Assembly (NCBI GenBank): GCA_025667525.1
Contig: CM046874.1
Coordinates: 425,342,400-425,406,399 of the forward strand
Direction of reading: 5' to 3'
Source of the DNA: Glebionis coronaria
Lineage: Eukaryota > Streptophyta > Magnoliopsida > Asterales > Asteraceae
Length of the DNA: 64,000 nt
Shown: in pieces, positions 47,642 through 58,955 of the stretch
Position numbering within the stretch: the stretch's first letter is position 1
Layout of the letters: the number at the start of each line of letters is the position of its first letter
Made by a program: the position numbers and the translations under genes
The notes under the pieces: generated by a model
Seen by the model: only the letters and a program-made list of their open reading frames with translations
Databases searched by the model: none
What the model was told of the DNA's origin: nothing

Positions 47642-50600
47642 ATGCGGAGGTGGTTGTGTTGTACGTGTAAAATTGAAGAAGAATCTTACCCGTCAAATGA
47701 TAATGAAGTTGTAAAGAATCCCCCAGGTTTTGTAGATGGTACGTGCCTGTAATTACTTTTTCTTATGATTTTACCAATGCTAATTATAATTAGATGCACC
47801 TCATTTGGCTCACTTACATACATATGGGTCACGACTCACGAGTTAGTATGAAACTGTGAATAGAGTGAAACATACTATACTCCATGTCGCTGGTATCATG
47901 ATGTTTGACTATCGGCAAATTTTCTTCAATACCCTCGAACAATGATGGATTAGGTGGACCATATCATTATTTATTGGTAATGCTGGTAGTAAGTGACTGA
48001 ATATATCCGATTCAAGTAGTTAGCCAAAACCGAATATCTTGTACGTGGTATTATTATGGGATGTCCAAACTTAACACCTTTGAAATCTACAAGGAAGTAT
48101 ATCCTATTATTATAGAGTGAAACGTAAACTGTATTTTTGCTTCTACATTCTCCTATTTGAAGTCATTATTAAATACGTTACTTTCTCATCTTTAGTTCAA
48201 AACTTGTTAGGAAGTTTTTTTTCGCAAACGAAGAAATCCACATCATATACTTTATTTTGAAACAATATTTATTGTCCGGACAAGGCAATATTATAATTGT
48301 TCGAATATCAAGAATACCTTAATGTTATAACTGTCCAATTTAAGTAATTGCCAAAAGTGAATTTAAGTAGTGGCCAAAAATGAATATCTTGTACGTGGTA
48401 TCATTCATATGGTGTCCAAACTCAACACCTTACGAATCTATAAGGAAGTATATCCTATTATTATATAATGAATAGCTTTGTTCATGGATAAGAAACGCAA
48501 ATCATATATTTGCTTCTACATTCTCCTATTTAAAGGGTCAATACGGGAATATATTAGTATAGGTCTGGACCTCTGGTTAGGTCTAGGTCGGACGAGTGAG
48601 TTATTATTGTGCTGAGTATGATTATAACAATTGTAGAATTGTAGTATGAATGATGGTTTAGTTTGTTTTTTAGAAAGACCTAAGGTGTATTATGCGTGTT
48701 TTTGCATACACTTTGGGAAACTTTCTGCCTCTTTTACCTGTTCCCATTTTAGCTACAAACTTGTTATACGTTCTAGTTCGCGCAAGAATCCTTCTTTTTG
48801 ACAATATATCATTCTTAAGGTTCCTAGTTTGGAATTATACGGTATTTATGTTTCGATACTGTATTATGCTTTTGTTTTATGTTTCTATGTCAAATAATGC
48901 CATATACGCTAACTGGAAACTTTACTTGCTTACTTCACTTTGGCCTTCGGCTTTCTGCGCCTCTCACCTAAGGCTAGATGCATTGTTGGTCACCTCAGCT
49001 GTGTCTCTTATCTTAACTACCTTGTTAATCGGTCGAAATTTGCCACCAGATCTTGTTAACCTTGTAATCTTTATAACTATAGGTTGTCGGTTTTGTACCT
49101 TTGACTGGTCAGAAAAAAAAGAATAGCTCCCTTTTAAGGGGTGTATTACAAAAGATCACATGGTGAACATGATCTGGTGGCAATTTCGACCCATTTACAA
49201 GATAGTTCAGATTAAAGATACAGCTTAGAAATCAAGGCTATACCATATAAACTTTATTATTACAATGATAGCTTACGTTGATTTAGCTCCACAAGATTTT
49301 CCCATAACTACAACTGTAGAATTGTTTTGACTGCAATAAATATACATCTGGAGCCCGCAAATTTTGTCAAGCTTCACAGATCAATATACATGATTTTTGT
49401 AACACCTTTTTGTTTACGTGTGATGTAGGACCCCAAAAAGGTCCAAAAGCGCCTCCTGTCAAAACTGAAGTGCAAAAAGCAGCCCCACCACCAATGGAAG
49501 TACCTGCACTTCCGTTGGAAGAACTGAAAGAAAAAACCGAGGATTTTGGGTCAAAGGCACTAATTGGTGAAGGTTCATATGGAAGAGTCTATTTTGCAAC
49601 TTTAAGTAGTGGAAAAACTGTTGCTGTGAAGAAGCTTGATGTGTCTACTGAGGCTGAATCAAATAACGAGTTCTTAACACAGGTATACAATACTACTAAT
49701 TAGAAGGTAATTCAGTTGTTTGTTTGTGAATGTCTTTGTGTATAAACGTGCTCTGTTTGTCAATGAACTCAAGGTCTCCATGTTCTCGAATCTGAAGAAT
49801 GACAATCTTATTGAGTTGCTCGGTTACTGTGTTGAAGGAGATGTCCGTGTCTTGGCTTATGAATTTGCAACCATGGGATCTCTACATGACATTTTGCATG
49901 GTATACCCGTCATAACCTTCTATTATCTTTTGTTAATGTTTTTAAGTCAACAAGTTATTGGAAATAATTTTGCACTTACAGGGAGGAAGGGTGTGCAAGG
50001 AGCACAACCGGGCCCTGTTCTTGATTGGATGCAACGGGTAAGAATTGCTGTTGATGCAGCAAGGGGACTGGAGTACTTGCATGAGAAGGCTCAACCTTCG
50101 ATAATACACAGAGATATTAGGTCTAGCAATGTGCTCTTATTTGAAGATTTGAAAGCCAAGATTGCTGACTTCAATCTTTCTAATCAGTCACCAGACATGG
50201 CTGCTCGTTTGCATTCTACTCGTGTCCTCGGCACCTTTGGCTATCATGCACCAGAGTAACACCTCTACCTTCTTTTTATGGTTTTCATGCACCATATAGA
50301 AGCTTCATTTTTGTAAATAAAAAATGTTGCTTTATAGATATGCAATGACGGGACAGCTAACACAGAAGAGTGACGTCTATAGCTTTGGTGTTGTTCTGCT
50401 CGAGCTTTTAACTGGCAGAAAGCCTGTTGATCACACTATGCCACGTGGACAGCAGAGTCTTGTCACTTGGGTGAGTTTTGACTAACATAGTTATCATATT
50501 CATGAAAATCATATTTGTTTAATACATCCGTTTTCTGTCTTTGGGGACTGGGACCTATAACTGTCTCGGTTTGTTTCTACTCGCTCCATATCGGACCATT

Positions 50601-50987
50601 CTAATATTGAATGACTTAGATGGTCGAGGTTTTTTTAATCATTGTTACTTTGTGCTTAAATAGGCTACTCCTAGGCTAAGCGAAGACAAGGTTAAACAAT
50701 GTGTTGATCCGAAGCTTAAGGGAGAGTATCCTCCAAAAGCGGTTGCAAAGGTATGTTTTTATATACACACACACACATGCACAGTCAGGAGAGTGGTGGA
50801 AAGTTAACAATTTGATTTGTTCTGGTGATGTCAGTTGGCAGCTGTGGCGGCGTTATGTGTGCAATATGAGTCTGAGTTTAGGCCTAACATGAGCATTGTC
50901 GTGAAGGCTCTTCAACCACTTTTGAAGGCTACTGTACCAGCGCCAGCGCCGGCGCCGGCGGAAGCAGATGTGGAGGCGGAAATTTGA
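47642..50987 (+). CDS. PTI1-like receptor-like cytoplasmic kinase
   Basis: Seven coding exons with GT-AG introns: 47642-47738, 49429-49682, 49774-49900, 49982-50255, 50338-50470, 50664-50750 and 50835-50987. The sum is 1125 bp, 374 residues plus stop, as expected for the PTI1 family. The N-terminus MRRWLCCTC carries cysteines suited to S-acylation, hence plasma-membrane anchoring. The kinase domain starts near residue 72: Gly loop GEGSYGRV (79-86), Lys100 in VAVKK, HRD at 202-204, and APE at 249-251. The metal-binding motif is DFN (222-224) instead of DFG, a known feature of this subfamily as I recall it. The C-terminus has an Ala-Pro repeat and ends acidic. PTI1 proteins act with OXI1/AGC kinases or Pto in defence and oxidative-stress signalling. 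The gene appears intact; intron 1 is long (1690 bp) and holds repeats. Confidence 0.95.
48014..48536. repeat. Direct duplication inside kinase intron 1
   Basis: 48014-48162 is repeated, diverged, at 48362-48536. Shared blocks include GAATATCTTGTACGTGGTAT, AAGGAAGTATATCCTATTAT and TTGCTTCTACATTCTCCTAT. The second copy has an extra stretch of about 25 bp near 48475-48495. Confidence 0.88.
48996..49226. repeat. Inverted repeat in kinase intron 1
   Basis: Arms 48996-49072 and 49151-49226 are imperfect reverse complements over about 76 bp. The best-matched core is GGTCGAAATT(T)GCCACCAGATC. A 78-bp spacer separates them. In the primary transcript they would form a long hairpin. The 144-codon frame at 48692-49126 overlaps the left arm and is judged not to be a gene. 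Confidence 0.85.
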
Positions 50988-51576
50988 CAAATATGTGTTG
51001 GTTATTGGACATCAGTGTAACGGGAATTTCTACAGTTGCACCGAAAAACAAGCATGGGAGTGCTCATCTGTAGATTCCGCCTCCGGCCACCTATATATAC
51101 ATTTATACAAACATTTACATATAACCCATTTTAAAAATTGCATTTGAGAAATACTATTGGCCGCCTGAATTTTATTTGCCTGGACCGAGTGGAATTTGAT
51201 TTTGTGGTGATTTGTTATATCAGATGAGGTTTTCTGCTTATTAAGTTATGGTTTCCCAAAAGAACTTGATGTCTTTGTGTTGATTGTATTCACTTTTATG
51301 TGAGATAATGAGTTGGTAGCTTCAACTTCCCCTGCAGAGAGCCGGATTAGGGGAGACCCTCACTTCCGGTGTCTGATTTCAGCCCTTCGTTCTTTTTACA
51401 AAGCATGTTCTATCTTGTTAATAGTCTGTTAAGTGATCGATGTAATTGAAAAATTGTATTATGCTAAAGTTCCGTGACAACTTCGAAATTAGGTATGGAG
51501 GTGGGTTTGCAGTTCTGATGGCCTATCATGACCATCTCCAGTCTAGAGACTGTGTTGCACTCCAGTGTGTGGCATA
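50988..51576. other. Kinase 3' flank
   Basis: Contains the 3' UTR of the kinase. No further gene or repeat recognised; no clear canonical poly(A) signal seen. Confidence 0.5.
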
Positions 51577-51750
51577 TGTTTTTTTTTAGAACGATACCAC
51601 ACTTCAAATCTGACTCCCGAGTTAAACCATCCAAATGAGTAAAATCCAGGTTTCGCACGAAGAGGAAATCCAGTTTTTTTTGTCTCTTGCAAGACTCGAA
51701 CCCGGGTGAAACTCCCTCTCCAAGCTTCAGAAGGAACTAAGGTGGTCAAC
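51577..51750 (-). mobile_element. tRNA-derived SINE
   Basis: 174-bp element between identical 11-bp direct repeats TGTGTGGCATA (51566-51576 and 51751-51761). On the minus strand it has a pol III B box GGTTCGAGTCT (51692-51702) about 50 bp from its 5' end and an A-rich 3' end (run of A at 51579-51587). An A box is not clear. The duplication, B box and tail together support a SINE insertion between the two convergent genes. Confidence 0.8.
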
Positions 51751-51761
51751 TGTGTGGCATA

Positions 51762-52569
51762 GATGGTTCAATATGCTAACGTTTTGTGTCAAAAATAGAA
51801 ATTAAAATTTTAATAGAAATTAAAATTTTAACAGAATATGCTTAGGTGTTACGATTCATAAATAGCTTGTAGTCTTCCTAAGATGATTTAGCAGTCCCGT
51901 GCGACATATTTACTTCTGCATTTTGGTCAGGTTCATAGCTAGTTTCTTCTAGGCTTTTTGGGCGATCAATCGATCATATCAGCTTCACGTGTACATATTT
52001 TCCGTGTATATGTTTGTAACTATTTTTTTAGGTATAAAGACCCTAATTATATCCACCTACAAGTTTTGGCGCATACATTAAGACGTGCACTTATATATGC
52101 TCGTAGGCTCCAATTATCATATGTACTAATGTCTTTCAGAAAGATGTCTACTCCCACGTAAGACATGACTATATACATCATACTTCCCTTAGTCCCCTCC
52201 AACAGACGATCGAATATTGTTTGTGTAATTGAGCAGCTGTTTACTATGAGTACTATTTACAAACAGCACAATGTCAACAGTAAATATGTATAACACCATG
52301 ATGCGAACATTAATTATATATAACGCCGATTGATTTAAACAATATATACTCATATAGAACATTGATGTCTGTAGTTCATAAAAACAGCAAAATCCACAAA
52401 CTACAAACACAAAACACACTTTGTGACCAATAAAATTTTAAATCTATAAACAGAGGGTTGATATGGAATTTACTCCACAAACTTAATCAAGCTTCACACC
52501 ATTATAGCTTCAAGTTATACATCTCACATCAATACATTCCATAACCACGCACATGGCGCCGACAGACAT
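51762..52569. other. Spacer between convergent genes
   Basis: AT-rich. Its right part is the 3' UTR of the chitinase-like gene. A short inexact duplication (AGAAATTAAAATTTTAA) lies at 51798-51833. No gene seen. Confidence 0.55.
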
Positions 52570-54819
52570 TTACCTTGTTGATGCTTGGGTAGGAGCCGAT
52601 GGGTTAAAGGGTACCTGCTCGACACATGTAAGCACCTCGTGGGGACCACCTTCCTCACGACCAACACCCATCAAGTCAAGATAATACAGGTAATGTGAGG
52701 TGATGGTGTTCATGTCATCTACATCACCTTTTCCACATACACGATCACCGTAAAGTATGTTCATGGTGGTACCAAAACCTGGTTGTCTTTTGGCTAAAGT
52801 ATCGTTTTTGGTGGGTTTCCAGGTGCCTACAAATGCCTCGTGGGCTGAGGGTTGACCCTTCTTTTGGGGGGTGACCCACGTGTGGATTGCAGCTTGAAAG
52901 GCTAAGGTGGCGTTCTGTTCAATGTATTCAGGGTGGTTCAAAAGGTCCACTTTCAGGGCTTCACCAATTTTTCCATAGTTGTATTGCCTAAAAAAAAAAC
53001 CCATTACTTATAAGACTAAATCGTGTAGTTCTTATTGAATGAAAATACTATAAGTAATATATGTATGAAACTGAATGAGCGACACAAATTGGTAAGGGAA
53101 TGGGATTCACACCAATAGACAGGCAAAGCACCACGGCCGTAGTATGCGGCTCCGGGGGCACACGGGTAGGTGTACTTGTAGTACTCATCACAGTACTCAT
53201 GGGGCGGACTCATTTCTTTGTTGTAGCATAATCCCCATGCTGTTGGTCCTCCAGTTGCCACTCCATAACCACCTTCAACATTTTCAACAGAATCAATCTA
53301 ATATTATTTTACCGTTTTTGTAGGTAAAAGAGCAATTACTGATTCTATAATTTTAACGGCATAAGCAACTTGACGAGGGATGCCAACATAAATGAGAGTA
53401 CTGATGTCAAAAGTGATTATTTTGATTCAGATAATCGGAATCATATATTGAAACTATCATTATTAAAATTAGGGATGGATAGATTATTTTACAGTTTTCT
53501 TCAAGGAATATATATAGAAACTAGTTTTGCATCCTCACTTTTGATGCATCCAAACGCCGACCAACTAAGTCCCCTAATATCATCATATCATTGTCGATTT
53601 AGTAACAAAGTAGGGTCATTGAAGAAACATTATGTAGTTTGAAACTCACTGACAAGCTCGCAAAACATTTGTATTGAAAAAAACTAAAATTTGAACGAGG
53701 GTCCCGGGACACCCATGGATTCTTGTTGCGTAGTGTTAAATCTGTTAAAAAACTTTGGTTTTTGTTAGATTAGCGCTAAATGCACCCGGTCATTGTGTTC
53801 GTGATATTGTTTATTTTATTGTAAGTGCAAATGTTCATTTTTTTCATTTTGTGTCCTCATAATATCTAGAGGTGGCAAAATGGTTGGGTTGGGTTGGGTC
53901 ATGGGTCTAAGATAGGTTTGGTTTGGGTTTATATGGGTTTTGGTATAGATGAGTTTTTAGGAGAATGGGACTAGATGGGTTTGGGTTTAGTTGGGTTTGG
54001 GTCTAAATGGGTTTAGTTATAAATGGATCTTTAGAAAAAAGGTTGGGTTTTTAGGTTTTTTTTGGGTTTAGATAGGTGGGACCCATTTATAATTTTAAGA
54101 AGGACCTTGTTTGACCCATCTAAAATATTAAGGGAAACCCAACTAGACTCCTTTCTTTTTTTCAATTTAAACATGTTGACCCAAAAATTAACCATGGGTC
54201 AATATTGCCACCTCTAGTAATATCTATATAATTATAGTAATAAGAACATCAAATCCAAACTAATGAACACATAAAGATCCATGTCCTAAACTTAGAATTC
54301 AGGCTAAATCAACTCTTATTTCAAAGCGAACAAAGCGCGCATTAATATGATTTTGATACCAGAATTTAATCATAGGATCTAAACAGAGCCTATGTATTAA
54401 ATAGACAATATATTTATATGAAGGAGAAAAAGCTTACAAGAAGTTTGACTGCCAACATGACCAAGAAACGCGGCGATCTCCTTCATTTGAGTAGTCTTAT
54501 TACCAGTGGTACCGAAACCATGAGGCTGGTAAAGAGCTGAGGCAGTGATAAAAGACTTATAATCCCAAAAACCCGAGGCATGTGCCACCGGAGTATTCCT
54601 CTTTGCAAAAAGCTCCTCAAACTGATAAGTATCAAAATAATCCGAAATCGTGAGGTTACAACAATACTCAGACCATCCTTTACATTCCCAACCCTTATCA
54701 CACACTTTCTTCCCCTTAACCTTCTTCACCAATACTTGCGTTGAAGAATCCGCATGCGCAACCGAAACAATCACAAATAGTACACCAATTAGCAAAACAC
54801 ATCCTGTTTTTGCCTCCAT
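52570..54819 (-). CDS. Chitinase-like protein (GH19, CTL1/POM1 group)
   Basis: Three exons on the minus strand: 54438-54819, 53113-53272 and 52570-52987. The total is 960 bp, 319 residues plus stop. ATG 54817-54819 is chosen because a signal peptide follows at once (residues 1-23, hydrophobic, ending VAHA). The upstream in-frame codon is TTG. The GH19 fold is clear: FWDYKSFITAS, AAFLGHVGSQTSCGYG, WGLCYNKEM, YYGRGALPVYWQYNYG and NATLAFQAAIHTW. The catalytic HET motif of true chitinases is replaced (SQT, Gln125), and no chitin-binding hevein domain is present. Both traits define the CTL1/POM1/ELP1 group, which acts in the wall or Golgi to aid cellulose assembly rather than cutting chitin. The gene appears intact and runs convergently toward the kinase gene. 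Confidence 0.95.
53867..54216. mobile_element. hAT-type MITE in intron 1 of the chitinase-like gene
   Basis: 350 bp with terminal inverted repeats TAGAGGTGGCAA / TTGCCACCTCTA. The flanking 8-bp duplication is ATAATATC/GTAATATC with one mismatch. Subterminal GGGTTGGGTT and TGGGTTTGGG words are typical of plant hAT non-autonomous elements. No coding capacity. Confidence 0.85.
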
Positions 54820-54927
54820 TTTTACCTGCTGCAAAAACTACAAAAAGTTAAAGAGGCATCTAACATAAACAAGAACAGTTCAACATCAACCTAGTGGTTA
54901 ATCAGCTATAAATTTAGGATCACAACG

Positions 54928-55257
54928 GGTGTTTGGGATTGCGTGTACAACTAGATTATCTACTTATTTCATTTACATAAGCTAAAATGATTGTTTAGAT
55001 AATAAATGGAAAAAAGTGATTATTTGCATTTTGAAACTTTCAAAATGTTGTTTTGAAAAAGTAAGTGAGGAGCTACTTATTTCATTTTCAAAATGGAGAA
55101 AAGATAAAATGAATTTATTTTAGTCATTTTACTTAACACTAACAAACTGATTATATGATTATTACGATTTCAAACAGCATAATCAAATCCAAACACTATT
55201 TTCCAAAATAACGTTTGATGATTATCAATCTTTTTTCAAAAAGCAATCCCAAACACC
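54928..55257. mobile_element. MITE with GGTGTTTGGGATTGC ends
   Basis: 330 bp with inverted termini GGTGTTTGGGATTGC / GCAATCCCAAACACC. The inside is AT-rich and partly self-complementary (for example GATTAT and CAAAATG words on both sides). The target duplication is not clear, so Harbinger or hAT remain possible. Confidence 0.8.
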
Positions 55258-55287
55258 ACCTAAAAAAGATTGAATGTTTGTAAATCA

Positions 55288-55610
55288 CACCCAAAAGCTA
55301 TCACGCCCTGGATTATATATAAAAACAAAACCCTTTATGATAATCAAAGAATTTTTAGAGGTTTTTAGTGAAAAAGTTTAAAATTTTATAGTAATAAAAC
55401 ACACCCAGAAGCTAAAACACACAGATAAAACATAAAAACAAATAAAAGTTTCAAATTTCTTTAAAAAAAAAAAATTACTCCCAGAAGCTAAAATGAACAT
55501 ATGATATATAAAAAAAAGCCTTATATGATAACCAAGCTAAAAAAAAAAATCAAAACTAGTGTATATAGAATTAAGAACTAGCCAGAAGCTAAAATGCAGA
55601 GATAATCTAT
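55288..55610. repeat. Degenerate tandem repeat, CCAGAAGCTAAAA unit
   Basis: Four copies of a CCCARAAGCTAWMA word lie near 55291, 55405, 55481 and 55580, each followed by an AGATAATNTATAAA-like stretch and TTTATGATAAYC. Spacing is 75-115 bp. Lies in the presumed leader intron. Confidence 0.65.
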
Positions 55611-55740
55611 AAATAAAATAATAATTTATCATAAAGTTAGCAAAAAGAAAAACATAAAAGTGAGACATGCACCCAGGTAACAAAATTATAAGAACAATAC
55701 CAGAGAATGATTATTGTTTGAAGAGAATGGTAAGAAATGA

Positions 55741-56985
55741 ATGAATGCGTGTACTAATATAAAGAAAATATATATCTCATATGAAAACGAATGTGTAACT
55801 CACTAAGATCAGCTGTCACTTTCTTTTTTTATTTTTTTTATTTTTTTTTTTTATGTTTGGTCACAATGCAAGTAATGTAAGTGCTGATGTTTGGTGTTTG
55901 GTCAGGTGGGTATATCAATGATGATGTAATGGAATGAAATGGACGGTGGAGATTAAATGTAGGAATATATGATTATGATGGAAGGTTGTTAGAATGGAGC
56001 CAAGTGGATTAAATATGAAGGAAACGTTTTGATTCAGTAGCTTTGAAGAAGAAGAGGAGGATGATGGGACCCAACTGAAATAGAAACAACTAGAACTTGT
56101 TCCTGGTACCGACACCTCACCTTTCTATTTTTCTTTTCTGGAAGTTTTCTAGTCGGTGACATGGTTAATGGTTTTGTTTGATTTACAACCGGAAAGAATT
56201 TTATTTAAACGTGTTTTAAACAGTGTTTGAAAAAAAGTTTAAAAGGCTTATTAATTGCCGTTTAATCGTTCCTTCAACCTTGTCGATTAATATAAAGACG
56301 ATTAATGGAGGTCAACTATGGTGAACGACGGCTAAAGGATGTCAAACTTGTCGAAAACCTGCAAATTTTGCCGAAAATACTAAAAACTTAGTATAAACTT
56401 GTGTCTGTCACTTATAGTAACTATTTTTATGTATGGTTTGTTGTATTTTATGAATAATATTGCCGAAAGTACTTAAAACTTTTTAGAAATACCAAAAACT
56501 TGCCGAAATACAAAAAAATTGTTAAAATTGTCAATCCGATTAATCACCGATTCATCCCGCCTAGAACGGTTACAAGCTACAAGATGGTCGACCGGCCGAC
56601 TAGCGATTCGCGATTTTTGCAACCTTGGTTTTAACAGATCAAAAACTTAATATATATTCGATGTAAGAATGTCTATCTCATTAATGCTTTAAACTAGACT
56701 AGTAGGTATCCGTGCGATGCGACAAATACCATGTGATTATAGTTTTTGACGAATAAATGTTATTCGGTTATTCGTTTTTCCTAGCACTAATTTTCGAATA
56801 ACGATAACTTTTACCCAAAACATATCTTTAAAATGTAACTTTGATCGAATATTATTATTAATTTTTTTAAAATTGTCTGTAATTATAAAATAAGATGCGA
56901 AGTCATGAACAATATAAAAAACTTGACAAGTTTACCTTTATAATTAAATGGAAATGGTACTTGAACAAAACACTTTAAGTCCTGA
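55741..56985. other. Promoter side and unclassified repeats
   Basis: No gene seen. 56180-56640 contains repeat-like sequence with CGATTAAT words at both sides and ends GCGATTTTTGCAACCTTGG; it may be an old non-autonomous DNA transposon. 56700-56760 holds TAGTAGGTATCCGTGCGATGCGAC, a widespread plant repeat word. Confidence 0.4.
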
Positions 56986-58006
56986 TCCACAACGACAAAA
57001 GATTTCTGTGCACAACTGTACAAAACTCGGAACTCACAACCACAACGATGTACAGTCAAGTTCAAAGCTGGTTCAAAAAATGTTCCCACAACAGATATGA
57101 CAGTGTACACGACAATTGAAGAGTTGGAAATGTTATATGGACCGATGTTCGATGAATACTTGACCGGAGAGAAACATGTTGTATCGAAGTCTTCCGCTGT
57201 CACTCATGATAAGAATGATGATACCGATCATCATCAATAAAAGGATACAACCTCATCTACTTCAACACGGGTTGCTGTAGATTTACCTCAGAATATTACA
57301 TCAACAATCGATCCTACAACATCCACAACTACCATCATTACTCCGGAGAACTCAAATCAAGCAGACAATGCATTATCTAACGAAAACGATTTTCACAACC
57401 CATTCGGTACACCAGTACGAGAAATTGGAGATTCTTCTACTCGCCATGTTGATTCGTCAAATATGCATACATTCTACCAACGACATCCTTCAACACATCA
57501 TTGGACCCGAAATCATCCTTTGGTTCAAGTAATTGGAAACCCTTCACAGCCCGTTCGTACAAGACGACAATTAGAAACCGATGGTGATGTTTGTATGTTC
57601 GCACTCGCCGTGAGTACAACTGAACCGAAAAATATCAAAGAAGCCATGGCTGATCATGCTTGGATTGAATCGATGCAAGATGAACTTCAATAATTTGAAA
57701 GACTTAAGGTTTGGGAACTTGTTGACAGACCATACGATGTAAAACAATTAAACCTTCGATGGATCTGGAAAAATAAAATGGATGAAGAAAACACGATCAT
57801 CAAGAACAAATCTAGGCTAGTGGCTAAGGGGTATGGACAGAAAGAGGGCATTGAATTTGAATAATCATTTTCACCAGTGTCTCGTTTGGAAGCAGGCATG
57901 ATTTTTCTTGCTTCTGCTGCACATACGGGATTCATCGTTTATCAAATGGACGTGAAGACGACATTTCTTAATGGTCCTTTGAAAGAAGAAGCTTATGTCA
58001 CATATC

Positions 58007-58955
58007 TAGGGGTGTCAAACGGGTTATCGGGTCGAGTTTGGGGCTTATCGGGTCGGGTCTTATCGGGTTTTGATAAAATATAAACTAACCCGCAACCCGA
58101 CCCTATAAGGTATCGGGTCCATCGGGTTTGGGTCTATCGGGTTTCGGGTTTATCGGGTCGGGCTTATCGGGTTATCGGGTTATATGCTAATCTTATTTTA
58201 CAATTTGCTTTATTTTTCAAAATATAATCCAATATAAAATCAACTTAAAAATTTGATTAACATGACATTGATATTTCTTTTTCCCAACATATAACGAAAA
58301 AATATAACGTATATTACAAGCTCATGTTGAATCTTATGGACAATAAACATTTATTTGGCCTAAAAATGAGGATCTCAAAGTATCGCAGATTAATGTATCT
58401 TGAAGGATCTCAAAGCAAACTGACAAGGAAAAATGCAGTGTATCACACGTCATTGTTATTTGCTACCTTTCTTATTGTTCTTTAGTATGTTGAGTTTGCA
58501 GAGCGGACATGGGGCATTTATGTACTGACATTTATCGATACAGTTAGTATGAAAATGGTGACAACAATGGATCTTATGCGAGTTCCATCATACACGCAGA
58601 GGCAAAAGTAACATTCATGTTAGTGGAACCAAATCAGAAGATGCAATGTATCATGTCTTATAGGACAATTGTTAACTACTGGTACAAACTGTGACGAACT
58701 AATAGGCTATGAAATAGGAGATCCAATAAAAAAAGTATAGATTTCAAATGGGGTTTATAGCTTATCGAGTTTATCGGGTTAACCCGATAACCCAATAAAA
58801 AATTAAATAAAACCCTAACCCGACACTATAAGGTTATCGGGTTGACCCGATAAACCCGATAAGCTAGTTGGACCCAAATCAACCCGACTCTATAAGACCT
58901 TATCGGATTCTGGTCGGGTTCGGGTCAGGTCGGGTCGACCCATTTGACACCCCTA
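58007..58955. mobile_element. hAT-type element carrying a captured RING-H2 gene fragment
   Basis: 949 bp with 18-bp terminal inverted repeats TAGGGGTGTCAAAYGGGT. The flanking 8-bp duplication is CACATATC/CACACATC with one mismatch. Subterminal regions are packed with TATCGGGT / ACCCGATA words in both orientations (58020-58190 and 58755-58945). No transposase. The middle contains non-transposon sequence resembling a RING-H2 gene. Confidence 0.92.
58456..58604 (-). pseudogene. Captured RING-H2 zinc-finger fragment
   Basis: The minus-strand frame from about 58575 to the stop at 58456-58458 reads HCCHHFHTNCIDK, then YINAPCPLCKLNILKN and a Lys/Gly/Ser tail. This matches the second half of a C3H2C3 RING finger (H-x2-H-x2-C ... 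CPLC). Just upstream, in a different frame, LCVYDGT-like sequence corresponds to the segment before it, so one frameshift is present. The usual tryptophan before the last Cys pair (KWLYIN) is changed. The parent gene is likely a membrane RING-type ubiquitin ligase. The piece cannot encode a whole finger. Confidence 0.8.

Larger units (their letters stand above)
54820..55740 (-). promoter_or_regulatory. 5' UTR with probable leader intron, chitinase-like gene
   Basis: Just before the ATG the minus strand reads TTTTTGCAGCAG, a good splice acceptor. A matching donor (TTCTCTG|GTATTG) lies near 55700. The leader intron would then span about 54832-55700 and hold a MITE and a degenerate repeat. A TATA-like run (TATATATTTTC) at about 55765-55775 lies some 30 bp upstream of the presumed first exon. 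Confidence 0.45.

Noticed and set aside
48692..49126. 144-codon hydrophobic frame on the plus strand
   Set aside because: It lies wholly inside intron 1 of the kinase gene, overlaps an inverted repeat and shows no family resemblance.
56700..56760. Helitron end (GTATCCGTGCGATGCGAC word)
   Set aside because: The word resembles common plant repeat termini, but no matching second end, hairpin plus CTRR terminus or A/T insertion site could be shown.
56883..57203. 106-codon minus-strand frame beside the copia fragment
   Set aside because: Copia coding sense is on the plus strand over the right half of it (EELEMLYGPMF). The minus frame looks like a shadow.
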